Notes: generated from the sequence alone by a model not told the origin. Counted from the first letter of the stretch, positions 1-9,637 are shown. The stretch is DNA of 64,000 bases from an uncultured Sphaerochaeta sp. (GCF_963677075.1 NZ_OY781873.1:1-64000); one strand, 5' to 3'. Program-made: numbers and translations.

Positions 1-1032
1 TCCGCACTCATCCCGCTCTCGGGGGAGATGTCTATTCCCAACCCACTGTCAAGGAGTGCCTTATACAAAGGAGCAGCTTGGTTACCAAGCAAGAGGTCAA
101 CCAGCGTAGAGAGGGTGACAACCTGCAAAGGATCGGTGACATCAGTCGTTGCCCAGGAAAGCACCACCGAGGCGCTTTCCTTTGTCTGTCCTTCTTCCAT
201 TGGACTGGTAAGGGTAACATTCCTTTCTTTTTTCCAAGGCTCAGATGTTGGACAGAGGCTGTTAACCTTGAGAGAACCACGTGTCTTCAGGTACTCCTCA
301 TCAAGGAATGAGAGGTACTGCCCTACCTCAAGGTCACCATACAAAAAGAGCTTACAGTTTGAAGGATGATAAAACTGGCTATAGAAGGATCTGAACTGCT
401 GATAATCCAAACGGACGATCTGCTCTGGGTTACCTCCGGACTCAAAGGAGTATGGGGTATCGGGAAAGAGGGAGCGTATGCTACCCTTGCCGACGATTGA
501 ATCATGATCGGCACTGTCTCCCAGCATTTCATTGTAGACTACTCCCTCGAAGTGGCAACTCTCCTCGTCACAAACGAGGCGTACACCCTCCTGCCAGAAG
601 GTCTCCTCACGAAGCAGGGGAGCGAATACAGCATCGGTATATACATGGAAAAGGTTCTCAAAATCTTTCTGTAAGGGGCTTGCACCAGGATACAGGGTCT
701 TATCAGGGTAAGTCATGGCGTTCATGAAGGTATTGGTACTGCCTTTGAGTAGGGTCATGAACGGATCTCTCACCGGATAGCGTTGGCTTCCTGCCAATAC
801 ACTGTGTTCCAGGATATGGGCGATACCGCAATCATTGTTGGGAAGCGTCCGGAAGACATAGCTGAAAAAAACGCTCCCTATCAGAATTGATAAGCTGAAA
901 GACCTCCATATTGGTCTCGATATGTCGGAATAGGTATCCAGTTCCCTCATACTCATCAAGCTGGGTAATCTCCACCAGCTGGAAGCCCGCGAGCTCATCC
1001 CCTAAGGCCCATTGCCGTTGTATCATGCTCAT
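1..1032 (-). pseudogene. M16C metallopeptidase (presequence-protease type), frameshifted, 3' end outside window
   Basis: Zinc peptidase of the M16C (PreP-like) family, which degrades peptides. The start at 1032 has a good AGGAG ribosome site. The first ~60 codons read well, then the frame fails at a run of seven A (865-871; seven T on the coding strand). Removing one base restores an open frame to the window edge. That frame begins with the inverted zinc motif HILEH, followed by family landmarks such as SQRYPVRDPF and MTYPDKT. The family is normally about 970 residues, so roughly a third is visible. Without the correction translation stops after 66 codons. A real null allele, slippage in the homopolymer or a base-calling error are all possible. 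The rest of the visible frame is intact, which favours recent change or error over old decay. Confidence 0.8.
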
Positions 1033-1108
1033 TCGCTCCTATGTAAGGTGGACACTACCACGAGTTCTGATGATTGACAACCCTAGCCTCACGCTCTACC
1101 GTTGACCT

Positions 1109-1954
1109 ATGCATACCATAGGACCACATACCAGTATTGCCGGCGGTGTTCAAAACGCAGTCATCCAAGCTTCCAATCTTGGAGCCAATGCCTTCGGGAT
1201 GTTTACCAAGAACCAACGGCAATGGAAATCCAAGGACTTGGAGACGGAAGCCATACAACAGTTCAAGTCTACCATGGCGGAGTTAGGTTTCACAGCACAA
1301 CAGGTGCTGGTACACGATAGTTATCTCATCAACCTGGGCAATCCAGACCCTGAAAAACGGAAGAAGAGCTTGGAGGCTTTCATCGATGAACTGAGGAGGG
1401 TCGAACAACTTGGACTGAGCCTTCTTAATTTCCATCCCGGTTCACACTTGGGACTCGTTGATATCAAGGAGAGTCTTTCGCTGGTTGCCCAGAGCATCGA
1501 TATTGCTCTCAGTGAAACTGATCATGCCATAGCAGTCATTGAGAACACTGCAGGACAGGGTACAAATCTGGGCTCGTCCTTTGAGGAGCTTGCCTTCCTC
1601 TTTGGACAATGCTCAAAGAGGGAGCGTATCGGCTTCTGCATCGACACCTGCCATGCCCATGCTGCAGGCTATTCCATGGGAAGCCCCGATCAGTTCGATG
1701 CGGCAATGGACCAGTTTGATTCACTTATTGGTCTCTCCCACCTCAAGGGAATGCACCTGAACGATGCAAAGAGCAGTGTCGGCAGTCATCTTGACCGTCA
1801 TGCAAGCTTGGGAATGGGAACTATTGGATGGGCCACATTTGAACATATTGCCACCGATTCACGCTTTGAGAACATGCCCCTCATCCTTGAAACGGTAGAC
1901 AGTACACTCTGGGAAGAGGAGGTTTTTCATCTCCGCTTTGGAGGAAACCGATGA
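1109..1954 (+). CDS. nfo: Endonuclease IV (AP endonuclease)
   Basis: Base-excision repair enzyme that cleaves DNA 5' of abasic sites using a three-zinc centre in a TIM barrel. The 281-residue length is normal. Visible family motifs include the N-terminal GPHTSIAGG, NFHPGSH, VIENTAGQG, GFCIDTCHAHAAGY, the KGMHLNDAK segment, the DRHASLGMGTIG loop and the final LILET; together these supply the His/Glu/Asp zinc ligands. No clear Shine-Dalgarno precedes the ATG, which lies 77 bases from the divergent peptidase start. Its stop overlaps the next start (ATGA), so the two genes are translationally coupled. Confidence 0.97.
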   Translation: MHTIGPHTSIAGGVQNAVIQASNLGANAFGMFTKNQRQWKSKDLETEAIQQFKSTMAELGFTAQQVLVHDSYLINLGNPDPEKRKKSLEAFIDELRRVEQLGLSLLNFHPGSHLGLVDIKESLSLVAQSIDIALSETDHAIAVIENTAGQGTNLGSSFEELAFLFGQCSKRERIGFCIDTCHAHAAGYSMGSPDQFDAAMDQFDSLIGLSHLKGMHLNDAKSSVGSHLDRHASLGMGTIGWATFEHIATDSRFENMPLILETVDSTLWEEEVFHLRFGGNR

Positions 1955-2670
1955 AACGGGTATTTGACAGACCCCTGCTGTTCGGACACAGGGGTTCCTC
2001 GATTGACCATCCTGAAAATACTCTTGCCAGCTTTGCAGACTGCCTATCCCACCACATTGATGGGATTGAGCTGGACGTACAACGTTGTAAAAGCGGTGAG
2101 TTAGTCGTGATCCACGATTATCATCTACAGCGGGTGGCAGGCCACCCTGGCAAGGTGGCAGAACTCACATACCAAGAGTTGACAGAGATTGATATCGGCA
2201 ATGGAGAACATGTCCCCTTGCTCTCTGATGTGTTTGCCTTAGGCGGTACTGACCTCTACTATGATATTGAGATCAAGGCCCCTGATACCAAGAACCTTGG
2301 ATTGGAGCGCCTTCTGCTTGAGCAGATCCATCACCACGGTCTGGAATCCCATTGCTTCGTCAGCTCTTTCAATCCTTTCAGCTTGCTTAGATTCAAGCAC
2401 ATGAGCAAGAAAACCATCCCCACTGCTCTCATCTATGGTGATGAATCAGGGGTACCCAAAATACTCCGACACGGTTTTGGCAGGCATATCACCCACCCCT
2501 CCTATCTGAAACCATCAAAGGAGCAGATTAGGGAGGCGCAATCTTTCGGCTACCAGCTCTGCGCTTGGACCGTCGATGATAGAGAGGAGGCGAAATCTCT
2601 TCTTGATCAAGGAGTAATGGGAATCATCAGCAACAATCCAAAAGCACTGAAGGACTTGTTCAGCGTTTGA
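1951..2670 (+). CDS. Glycerophosphodiester phosphodiesterase (GDPD)
   Basis: Cytoplasmic-type GDPD that hydrolyses deacylated phospholipids to glycerol-3-phosphate and an alcohol. The 239 residues have no signal peptide, as in UgpQ. The catalytic signature is clear: GHRGSSIDHPENT near residue 12, ELDVQ near 42, and HDYHLQR near 54. The C-terminal TIM-barrel strand reads CAWTVDD. The start has a strong GGAGG and overlaps the nfo stop by four bases. The 3' end overlaps the convergent lipoprotein gene by 11 bases, so these two units run into each other. Confidence 0.93.
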   Translation: MKRVFDRPLLFGHRGSSIDHPENTLASFADCLSHHIDGIELDVQRCKSGELVVIHDYHLQRVAGHPGKVAELTYQELTEIDIGNGEHVPLLSDVFALGGTDLYYDIEIKAPDTKNLGLERLLLEQIHHHGLESHCFVSSFNPFSLLRFKHMSKKTIPTALIYGDESGVPKILRHGFGRHITHPSYLKPSKEQIREAQSFGYQLCAWTVDDREEAKSLLDQGVMGIISNNPKALKDLFSV

Positions 2671-4057
2671 ACAACCAGGCACTCTGCAAGTATGCAGCGA
2701 TGGAACCAAAACGGGAGAAAGCAACACGCTGAGCCTCTTCACGACTCTCACCAGATCCTACTGCCTCAACCGAGAAGGTATCGAAGAGCAGGGATCCAGT
2801 TTCAAGATCATACAGGCCAACATTCCCACTGGCCACCACCACAAAGCGATCTCTCACCTGCTGTTCGCTCACCACACCTACACTTCCTAAAAAGGCCAGG
2901 TCCGCCTCACCCTGCAGAGCTGAGAGTTGGTCCTCTATATCTACTTGTTTGAGATCAATCTCTTCCACCGTGATATCATCAAGACTCAGTTCCTGGTTGA
3001 ATACCTGCAGCGCTTGTGTCCCTCTACCCAGAGATCCTTCCTGAGAGAACTCTTGTATCTCTGAAAGAATGCTCTTACCGGAGACGGTTGAGGTAAGTGT
3101 ATAGGGAAACGTGATTGAAATTGCAGAGACTGCCTCCTTGATGCTGTCAACCTGATCCGCTGGGAGAGTCTTCTCCAGCTGAGCGATGGTTGGCTCTAAA
3201 TCCAGGGAGAAGACAATCTGGCCATCCTTCACCAGTCCTTGGTTATAGGGAATAAACAGAAAATATCCATCGCTGGCCGTATTGAACTGCAGGAAATCGG
3301 AATATGTCTCCGAGAGGCTGTTTCTTGCTTGAAATGTCGCATTGATGGAAGCATTGAGCACCTTGGGGGAGAGCAATCGACTCTTTCTTCGTAGGTATAC
3401 AGTGACTCTGGCCTCTTCTTCCACTTGGTTACGGAGACTGAATCGCAGTGATTCAATAAAGGAAATTGCTTTATCAACAAGTGTCTCAGTTTCAAACTTC
3501 CGCTCACTGACCGGTCCTTCTGCTGACAGCATGGCAGCTTCCAGGTACTGTTTGATCGCACCGGTATCATCATTTGATCGATAAGCTTGGTCAGCTTTTT
3601 CCAAGATTGCTTCAATGGCTTGTTCCCGTTCTATCATCTGGTTGTAGACACTGGTGCGTCTGCCAATGAGTAATGATTCATCCATCCGTGCAAGCAGATA
3701 GACATCGAAACCAGCCCTTCCTTCACTGACGGTATACTCACTTGCGATGGTCAAATTGAAATCTGCTATGGCATTGGTGGTGGTAAGTTCACGATAATAC
3801 ATGTCATACACATCCTCGCCTACGTACGCAGAGATTTGGCCCAGAATGGATTCGTATGCCAACAATCGTGCATTATAATTAACGGGAGCAGTTCCCTTAC
3901 CCACAAAGGCAACCTCCCCACTTCGCTGCTGAGGTGAGTATATCCAAGAAGGAAGCCCCTCTACCTGTGCTCTTACCAGGGAAGAGAGCGAGGAACAGGA
4001 GACAAGCATCAAACTCAAGAAGAGTATAAGGCAGGCTTTCAGGAAGAGTCGTTTCAT
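2660..4057 (-). CDS. Lipoprotein, LPP20-like N-terminal part
   Basis: Predicted envelope lipoprotein of 465 residues, last gene of a five-gene leftward operon. I start it at the internal ATG (4057), because this gives a Lys/Arg-rich n-region, a hydrophobic stretch and a lipobox ending MLVSC, and it makes the usual ATGA overlap with the upstream gene. The region after the lipobox (LPSWIYSPQQ, VAFVGKGTAP, then an alanine/glutamate helix) resembles LPP20-type lipoproteins. The middle has a helical segment (residues ~140-190) and the rest looks beta-rich. The family match is by eye only and no enzymatic role is suggested. Secretion is well supported, function is not. Confidence 0.75.
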   Translation of the reverse strand: MKRLFLKACLILFLSLMLVSCSSLSSLVRAQVEGLPSWIYSPQQRSGEVAFVGKGTAPVNYNARLLAYESILGQISAYVGEDVYDMYYRELTTTNAIADFNLTIASEYTVSEGRAGFDVYLLARMDESLLIGRRTSVYNQMIEREQAIEAILEKADQAYRSNDDTGAIKQYLEAAMLSAEGPVSERKFETETLVDKAISFIESLRFSLRNQVEEEARVTVYLRRKSRLLSPKVLNASINATFQARNSLSETYSDFLQFNTASDGYFLFIPYNQGLVKDGQIVFSLDLEPTIAQLEKTLPADQVDSIKEAVSAISITFPYTLTSTVSGKSILSEIQEFSQEGSLGRGTQALQVFNQELSLDDITVEEIDLKQVDIEDQLSALQGEADLAFLGSVGVVSEQQVRDRFVVVASGNVGLYDLETGSLLFDTFSVEAVGSGESREEAQRVAFSRFGSIAAYLQSAWLFKR

Positions 4058-5025
4058 AGTGTATAAGTGTACGCGGTTGTGAGCTTGAGGAAAAGCCCTT
4101 GTTCGAGAAGTGTTGCACTGCTTGCAGCAACCCGGTTCCCGACTGAGAGGGAAAGCGCCCAATCATGGAGAGCATACGTGAGGCCCAATTCGCCGGATGC
4201 CTGATAAAACATCTCCTGATTTGATGTATCATACCCAGAAGAAAACAAGACTGAAGCATCAAGGGAGAGGCTGCGAACCAGAGAGGTCCGTGCGGAAGAG
4301 AGCTGGCTGATCGGCAGCTTTGCTGAAAGACCTGCAATACCATAGATACGGCTGGGCGCTGTTGCACCGAGACCAAATTGAACAGCGTATGGATGCATGG
4401 GAAGCGGCCAGATATGGATAAGATCAAGAGAAGGATCCATATCCTTGTTGAGTGAAAGAGAGAGGGAGACGCTCTTATTCCCACTCTCCCTCAGTCCCAT
4501 ACCCAAGAAGAGTGGCTTTCCTGAAAGCTGGGAGAGTAACAGCACACCTTCTTCCTCAGCAACTTCACTCACCACCACTACTCCCTGCTCTCTATCCCTT
4601 GCATCCAAAACAGTGAATCTATCTCCCTCTCTATAGGGAGAATTTTCAACCTTTGCCCCAAATCCACGACCAGAGAAAGAGGTCAGCCTCAGATCAGGTA
4701 AGGATGCAAACAGGGAAAGGCCATCGTGATTGAGTGCTGTAACAAGGCGCTTCTCATACCCACTGACTTCGCCTAGGAGTCTATAAGTGAGTTGTCTCTC
4801 TCCGTAGGAAAGGGAGAGTTCATACTCTCCCATCTCATCTTTTTCTAGAACAGCACTCAGTTCACCTTCCTCGTCCAACCGCTCCACAAGAGCTTCCTCA
4901 AGTGCCCTTTGCACTCCTTCTACCACCTCCTGTGGCACAGCTGCATCTTGAGTGAAGACAAGCTGCGCCGAGGAGAGTGGCAAGAGAATAAGGACAAGGT
5001 ATATGAGAGAGAGTGCGAGCCTCAT
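4054..5025 (-). CDS. Exported protein of unknown function
   Basis: A 323-residue protein I do not recognise. The ATG at 5025 is chosen because it begins a clean signal peptide (MRLALSLIYLVLILLPLSSA) and overlaps the pepT stop in an ATGA. The mature part has a short helical/charged segment and then alternating hydrophobic residues that look like beta strands, ending in TTAYTYTL. A periplasmic or outer-membrane location is therefore plausible. It is coupled on both sides (pepT upstream, LPP20-like lipoprotein downstream), which suggests it works with the lipoprotein in the envelope. Confidence 0.7.
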   Translation of the reverse strand: MRLALSLIYLVLILLPLSSAQLVFTQDAAVPQEVVEGVQRALEEALVERLDEEGELSAVLEKDEMGEYELSLSYGERQLTYRLLGEVSGYEKRLVTALNHDGLSLFASLPDLRLTSFSGRGFGAKVENSPYREGDRFTVLDARDREQGVVVVSEVAEEEGVLLLSQLSGKPLFLGMGLRESGNKSVSLSLSLNKDMDPSLDLIHIWPLPMHPYAVQFGLGATAPSRIYGIAGLSAKLPISQLSSARTSLVRSLSLDASVLFSSGYDTSNQEMFYQASGELGLTYALHDWALSLSVGNRVAASSATLLEQGLFLKLTTAYTYTL

Positions 5026-6266
5026 GTTGCAGCTCCAACCTCTATGATTTTCAGGATCAGGTGAGCAGCATCCTCCATTGCAGGAAGGGCAGCCCATTCA
5101 AACTGGGAGTGAAGATTATGTCCACCGGTAAAGATATTCGGGCAGGGAATATTTCTCTCGTTTGCCATGCGTGCACCATCGGTACCACCCCTGATCAAGG
5201 CTTGCTCAAGCTTGAATCCTAGTTCATCCCCGGCCTTGAAGAGATTCTCCATGGCAAACGGCTTGTTCTTTGCAACCAATGCCATGTTGTAGTAGATGTG
5301 TTTCGCATCAACAGTGACTGTTCCATTTGGATAGAGAGCCTCTGTCGCGGCTGCCAACTGCTTGATCGCCTCAATTCTCCTGTCGAGTATCTCCAGATCA
5401 AAATCCCTGAGGTACAAGGTGAGGTCAACCTCGGTATTCGTACCACTCATGCTCTGTGCACAGTAGTACCCATAGCGTTCATCGGTGGCCTCCGGGCTCT
5501 CTGCCTGAGGCAGAGCATTAACAAAGAAGGCAGCCATGGTCAGTGCATTGACGAGTCGTCCTCTGGCAGCCCCAAAGTGGTAGCTTACCCCACTGAAGTG
5601 AACACGTACCGTTGCAGCATTGAAACACTCACTTTCTATCTCATACCGTTTCCCACCATCAATGGTGTAACAGTAGTCACAGCTGATCTTATCGTACGGG
5701 AACGTATCCATCCCGGCACCGGTCTCTTCATCACTGGTGAAGATGAACTCCACCACCCCATGCTTGATCTCGGGATGGCTGAGCAGATACTCTGCTGCGC
5801 TCATGATCTCAGCCACTCCGGCCTTGTCGTCACTACCCAGGAGTGTATTGCCATCAGTTACAATGACCGTCTCTCCCTTGTAACGCAACAGTTCAGGGTT
5901 GTCTTCAACCTTGAGGGTGTGTTCTTCATTGAGCGGGATATCTTTTCCATCATAGGAGGCGATGACTCTGGGTTTTACGCCATTGCCCGGCACATCATCG
6001 GCTGTATCGACATGTGCCATGAAGGCCACGGTGGGTACATCATGGTCGATGTTGGAGGGAAGCCTTCCTATAACCACTCCATGTTCATCAACCTGGATGT
6101 CCTCGATCCCCAGGTCGCGCAACTCCTGTTCCAGCAACCTGAGCAGGTCCCATTGTCCATCCGTGGAGGGGTGTCTTTCTCCTACTTTCTTGTCATCACT
6201 CATGGTATCTATGACTGCATATCGTAAAAATCTGTTCAGTATAGCGTCTGCAAATGTATTGGGCAT
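5022..6266 (-). CDS. pepT: Peptidase T (tripeptidase)
   Basis: Cytoplasmic M20B di-zinc aminotripeptidase of 414 residues, the usual size. Zinc-binding and catalytic landmarks are present: MAHVDTADD, GSDDKAG, TSDEETGAG, YTIDGG and the later GGTDGARMA. The start at 6266 (MPNTFADAIL) is preferred over upstream in-frame codons because AGGAGAG lies just before it and family members begin this way. It sits inside an operon of envelope proteins, which is unexpected for a peptide-recycling enzyme; the link may be only co-transcription. Confidence 0.96.
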   Translation of the reverse strand: MPNTFADAILNRFLRYAVIDTMSDDKKVGERHPSTDGQWDLLRLLEQELRDLGIEDIQVDEHGVVIGRLPSNIDHDVPTVAFMAHVDTADDVPGNGVKPRVIASYDGKDIPLNEEHTLKVEDNPELLRYKGETVIVTDGNTLLGSDDKAGVAEIMSAAEYLLSHPEIKHGVVEFIFTSDEETGAGMDTFPYDKISCDYCYTIDGGKRYEIESECFNAATVRVHFSGVSYHFGAARGRLVNALTMAAFFVNALPQAESPEATDERYGYYCAQSMSGTNTEVDLTLYLRDFDLEILDRRIEAIKQLAAATEALYPNGTVTVDAKHIYYNMALVAKNKPFAMENLFKAGDELGFKLEQALIRGGTDGARMANERNIPCPNIFTGGHNLHSQFEWAALPAMEDAAHLILKIIEVGAAT

Positions 6267-6344
6267 TGATCTCTCCTTCATTGTGAGTATTCCAATGCCC
6301 AGTATTTCACAAAGTGGACTTGCAGGCAACCAAATCCACACTAT

Positions 6345-7196
6345 TTAGATGGTGAAGTCATAGCTCTTCAACATTGGCTTGATCATATCCACCACATTAT
6401 AGAGAGCAAATACACAGATGATGATTCCCGTAACAACCGGTCCCCGCTTCAACGTTTTTCCCACGGAAATGACACTGGCTGTCATGGCACTGGAGAGTTC
6501 TGGTTCTGTGGTCACCGTCTTCAGCCAATCTCCGAACGCTTCATCAGGAGTTCCCCCGAATTGGTAGTACCTCCAGATGGACATGACCGTGGTTGAGACT
6601 ACACCACTGGCAATCGCGATAGCAGTTGCCGCTGAGATTTTCCCCCAGAAGACCGTGGTAGGGATGCAGGCATAGACCACCCCGGCGGTAAAGAGTACCA
6701 GTGTCCTGGTAACCAGCTTCTGCATATCCTTCCAAAACGCTGCACGCTGACTGGGAGCCAAGCCCCGGGCGAGGTTTTCTCCTCTTGTCTGAAGCAAGCT
6801 TCGTCTCTGCACCAGTTGCTGGTCCAGCTGTTGCTGCTCCTCTTCATTGAGCAGAGTGTGTGCAAAAGAGACCACCTTCTCAACATCAGCCTCTCCCTGA
6901 GGATTGCCTACCGTATAACAAAACTCCAAATACTCTCTTCCCTGACCTTCAGAGAGGGTATTGCTGACGATCTGCTTGCCAGAGGGGTTGCTCTTTGTCA
7001 GTGAACGGCTGACCTCCTCTTCCAGATATGGCCAAACAACATCCTTCTGTTGTTCTATCATCTCAGAGACAGCTGGCAGGAGCTGGTCATCTGAAATCTT
7101 CTGTTTCTCTACCGATTGCAGCCCCATCGAGCAACCAGAGAGTTGCACAATGAGCAACAATACCACAACCTGGGTAACAATTCTTCTTCCTGTCAT
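6345..7196 (-). CDS. Lipoprotein with C-terminal membrane segments
   Basis: A 283-residue protein of unknown function. The start at 7196 has a GGAGGAAGG ribosome site and gives a signal peptide ending in lipobox LSGC. The N-terminal half is charged and helical, with a glutamine-rich stretch (EEQQQLDQQLVQ) that could form a coiled coil. Two hydrophobic segments follow, near residues 175-215 and 255-275, so it may be anchored by lipid and by helices. It overlaps the upstream barrel-like gene by four bases. No family recognised. Confidence 0.7.
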   Translation of the reverse strand: MTGRRIVTQVVVLLLIVQLSGCSMGLQSVEKQKISDDQLLPAVSEMIEQQKDVVWPYLEEEVSRSLTKSNPSGKQIVSNTLSEGQGREYLEFCYTVGNPQGEADVEKVVSFAHTLLNEEEQQQLDQQLVQRRSLLQTRGENLARGLAPSQRAAFWKDMQKLVTRTLVLFTAGVVYACIPTTVFWGKISAATAIAIASGVVSTTVMSIWRYYQFGGTPDEAFGDWLKTVTTEPELSSAMTASVISVGKTLKRGPVVTGIIICVFALYNVVDMIKPMLKSYDFTI

Positions 7197-7765
7197 ATTC
7201 CTTCCTCCTCTTGTATCTTTTTCTGGTTCTTTTGCTTCAGGGGGAAAGACCACCCTAAAAGCAAGGAAAACCGAATCATGGGATAGCGGGAAAATCGTAA
7301 TGAGAGCCTCTTGTATGCTGAACTGAAGACTCCATTTGGGTCGCGTATGATCACCCTTGGTTCAATACGCAATCCTTTGTAAGGAGTAATTGTCCAGCCG
7401 AATGCCATTTCATTGAGAAAGCGGAGGGATTCCTCCTCATCGTCATACCAATCATTGAAAAGAAAGCCTACCTGGATGAGAGAAACGGTAAGATGCAACC
7501 CGCAGTCCAGGGGGTAGTAATCGAGAAAGAGGCCGGTTTCCAACAGCCTGGGGCCTCCTACCTCGCGTTCAGCGGTAAGACTGATTGGGAGACGAAGGGA
7601 GAACTGTTCATCAAGTGAGAGACCAAGCTCCACACGAGCGAGTACCGTCTCCTGCCATAGTGCATCGATGAGTGCACCATCCACAGAACAATACAAGCTA
7701 GGTCCTGCCCCAAAGAGCGGACTAACTATGATGAGCAGTGGTATGATTATCATCATTTTACGCAC
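7193..7765 (-). CDS. Small exported beta-rich protein
   Basis: First gene of the leftward five-gene operon, 190 residues. The start is GTG at 7765 with GGAGGAA upstream. A signal peptide (MMIIIPLLIIVSPLFGA) is followed by alternating-residue strands typical of a small outer-membrane barrel or periplasmic beta protein. The C-terminus is charged (KQKNQKKIQEEE) and does not end in the usual barrel phenylalanine. No family recognised. Confidence 0.65.
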   Translation of the reverse strand: MRKMMIIIPLLIIVSPLFGAGPSLYCSVDGALIDALWQETVLARVELGLSLDEQFSLRLPISLTAEREVGGPRLLETGLFLDYYPLDCGLHLTVSLIQVGFLFNDWYDDEEESLRFLNEMAFGWTITPYKGLRIEPRVIIRDPNGVFSSAYKRLSLRFSRYPMIRFSLLLGWSFPLKQKNQKKIQEEEGI

Positions 7766-7914
7766 CTATTCCTCCGTACGCAGAAACTAGCACGGAGTAA
7801 GGTATGGGAATATTCACCAAATTGGGTACCAACAACAAGGAGGAGTGGGTCTCTTCATAAGAAAAACAGGAATTCTTCTCATTAATGGTTGTAAGTCATG
7901 GTAAACTTGTACAC

Positions 7915-7941
7915 AAACTATAATCTTTATTGTTATAGTTT
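7915..7941 (+). promoter_or_regulatory. Perfect inverted repeat over a TATAAT box upstream of the next gene
   Basis: AAACTATAA (7915-7923) and TTATAGTTT (7933-7941) form a 9-bp perfect inverted repeat with a 9-base spacer. TATAAT at 7919-7924 lies inside the left arm. No good -35 box is visible at the right distance. The placement, 18 bases before the GTG start at 7959, fits an operator, but no regulator is identified. Confidence 0.45.
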
Positions 7942-7958
7942 ATTGTAAGGAGTTTGTT

Positions 7959-9011
7959 GTGAATAAGATTTGGTCTGTAGTATTGATTGTCATTGCTGTC
8001 CTGACTGTGGCTGCAGGTACCTACTGGTACGTGGAGTTCAGGCCTTTGGCTGGGCAAAGTGGAACAGAACAAACGGCAACCATTGAACAAACAGAAGAGC
8101 GTGAGACCATACAGGTCCCACAGACCTCTCCTGCACAATATGTTGAACCAAAGCAAGCAACAGAACTCCCCCCAGAACTTATGCAACGTCCTGAGGAGCC
8201 GGTACAAGAACCCCCTACCCCAAGCATGCCGGTGATGAAAGAGGAAGCTAAGCAATCGGCGATACAGGTTACAGAGCCTATGCCACTGCCTGTAAGCCCC
8301 TTAATCCAAAATGGACTCCTCAAGCTCCCACGGCCCAAGGGACCGGTGGTACAAGTACCCTTCGCCCCCCCTCGTGTTGCAACAGATCAGGAAGAGAAAG
8401 GCCTGATGGAGAAAGCAACTCCTGTACTCGAAATGGACGAAGAACCAAGGAAGAAAGAAGAGCAAATTGAAATACCACTGCCAGAAGAAAAAGAAGCTGA
8501 AGAAATGCAGACGGTAGTACTCAAACCAAGTACTCCGTCAGCCGCTACCAGCGCTGTCACCTTCGACGAGGAAGCTTTCCAGTGGTCGATCAACTCCTCG
8601 GTCTCATTCCTTGACTATCAGTTCCCTGGTTCGGACAAAGGCTTCGATATCCAGGTTGACCTGCTCAAGCATGCAGAAGGAGCATTCAAGTTTGGAGGAA
8701 CCCTCGAATATGCGAAGGTAGAAGGTAATCATGAGATAAGCGTATTGGGCAAGGTTCAGTGGAATCTACGTGATGATAAACCTCTCTCATTCCCACTCTC
8801 TGTCTCACTCGGTCCGACGGTTATCATTCCATCCAGCGGAAACAATGAGTTTGGGGTGACTGGAAAGATCCAGGGAGGCGTCTCCTATGCTTTGACTGAA
8901 TGGATGCGTGTTTTCTACGAAGCAGGAGTACAGGCACAGTGGATTATCACTACCAATGGCTTCACCATCCAGCTTGAACCAATGCGAATCGGATTTGGAT
9001 TCAGTTTCTAG
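7959..9011 (+). CDS. Anchored Pro/Glu-rich protein with C-terminal barrel-like domain
   Basis: A 350-residue protein starting at GTG with TAAGGAG six bases upstream. Residues ~4-24 form a signal peptide or anchor. Residues ~30-200 are rich in Pro, Glu, Gln and Lys and low in structure, a composition like TonB-type periplasm-spanning linkers. From ~205 on, regular amphipathic strands end in GFGFSF with a terminal Phe, as in outer-membrane barrels. The C-terminal part is probably an outer-membrane or periplasmic beta domain. No family recognised. Its stop shares the palindrome CTAG with the convergent gene. Confidence 0.7.
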   Translation: MNKIWSVVLIVIAVLTVAAGTYWYVEFRPLAGQSGTEQTATIEQTEERETIQVPQTSPAQYVEPKQATELPPELMQRPEEPVQEPPTPSMPVMKEEAKQSAIQVTEPMPLPVSPLIQNGLLKLPRPKGPVVQVPFAPPRVATDQEEKGLMEKATPVLEMDEEPRKKEEQIEIPLPEEKEAEEMQTVVLKPSTPSAATSAVTFDEEAFQWSINSSVSFLDYQFPGSDKGFDIQVDLLKHAEGAFKFGGTLEYAKVEGNHEISVLGKVQWNLRDDKPLSFPLSVSLGPTVIIPSSGNNEFGVTGKIQGGVSYALTEWMRVFYEAGVQAQWIITTNGFTIQLEPMRIGFGFSF

Positions 9012-9553
9012 AGATCCTTGAACGAGGGAGCCCCACTGGCTTCCTCTCCTACCTCAATATTCCCAAGAGGCCTACTCCAGCCAAGTGCTGCAGTGAGAGC
9101 CTCTTTTTTTGTATGGGCACGAGAGACGACAAACTTCGCTTCACTCTGTCCCTTTGCCTTGAATGTAATTCCACCCCGTACAGAAAGCACCTTACCGATG
9201 GAAAAGCCCTCTATGTCAGCGATAGCCAGACGATAGGACTCTTTGACAGGGTTGCTGCCATCCCTGCGAAAGAGGACCACAGCATCCTTGGTGACAATCA
9301 ATCTACCTCTCAGCAGATCTCCTTCCCCCAGTGGAGGAACCATGGCACAGAACAGGGAGTAGTGAAACGTCTCGTCCGTAGCCTTACGAACCTCTTTCTC
9401 AGAAACGTAGTAGGTGATTCTATAGAACAACCACACCAACAGAAACAAGAGGGGGAATAAAGAGTAATAGAGCCCTTTTCCAATATAGGAGGGATTGATA
9501 AAGACCAGGAAGAAGGTCAATGCCAATAGGATGAGTTTGATTAAAGCTTGCAT
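9008..9553 (-). CDS. Membrane protein with PH-like cytoplasmic domain (hypothetical)
   Basis: 181 residues from the ATG at 9553; an upstream GTG at 9559 is also possible, and neither has a clear ribosome site. Two adjacent hydrophobic segments (residues ~4-22 and ~28-46) precede a soluble part of about 130 residues. The pattern of short strands (GRLIVTKDAVVLF, YRLAIADIEGF) resembles a PH-like bacterial membrane-associated domain. That comparison is a guess from layout. Convergent with the preceding gene, sharing the CTAG at 9008-9011. Confidence 0.65.
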   Translation of the reverse strand: MQALIKLILLALTFFLVFINPSYIGKGLYYSLFPLLFLLVWLFYRITYYVSEKEVRKATDETFHYSLFCAMVPPLGEGDLLRGRLIVTKDAVVLFRRDGSNPVKESYRLAIADIEGFSIGKVLSVRGGITFKAKGQSEAKFVVSRAHTKKEALTAALGWSRPLGNIEVGEEASGAPSFKDL

Positions 9554-9637
9554 GCCCACAATGTACTTGCTCGAAGAAAAAAAGAAAAGCCTTGAAGCGA
9601 ATGTTTGCCGCTTGCCTCTTCTTAATTGGAGGCTACA

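Noticed and set aside
5298..6227. 309-codon open frame antisense to pepT
   Set aside because: It is the mirror of a well-supported gene and has no start signal or known domain.
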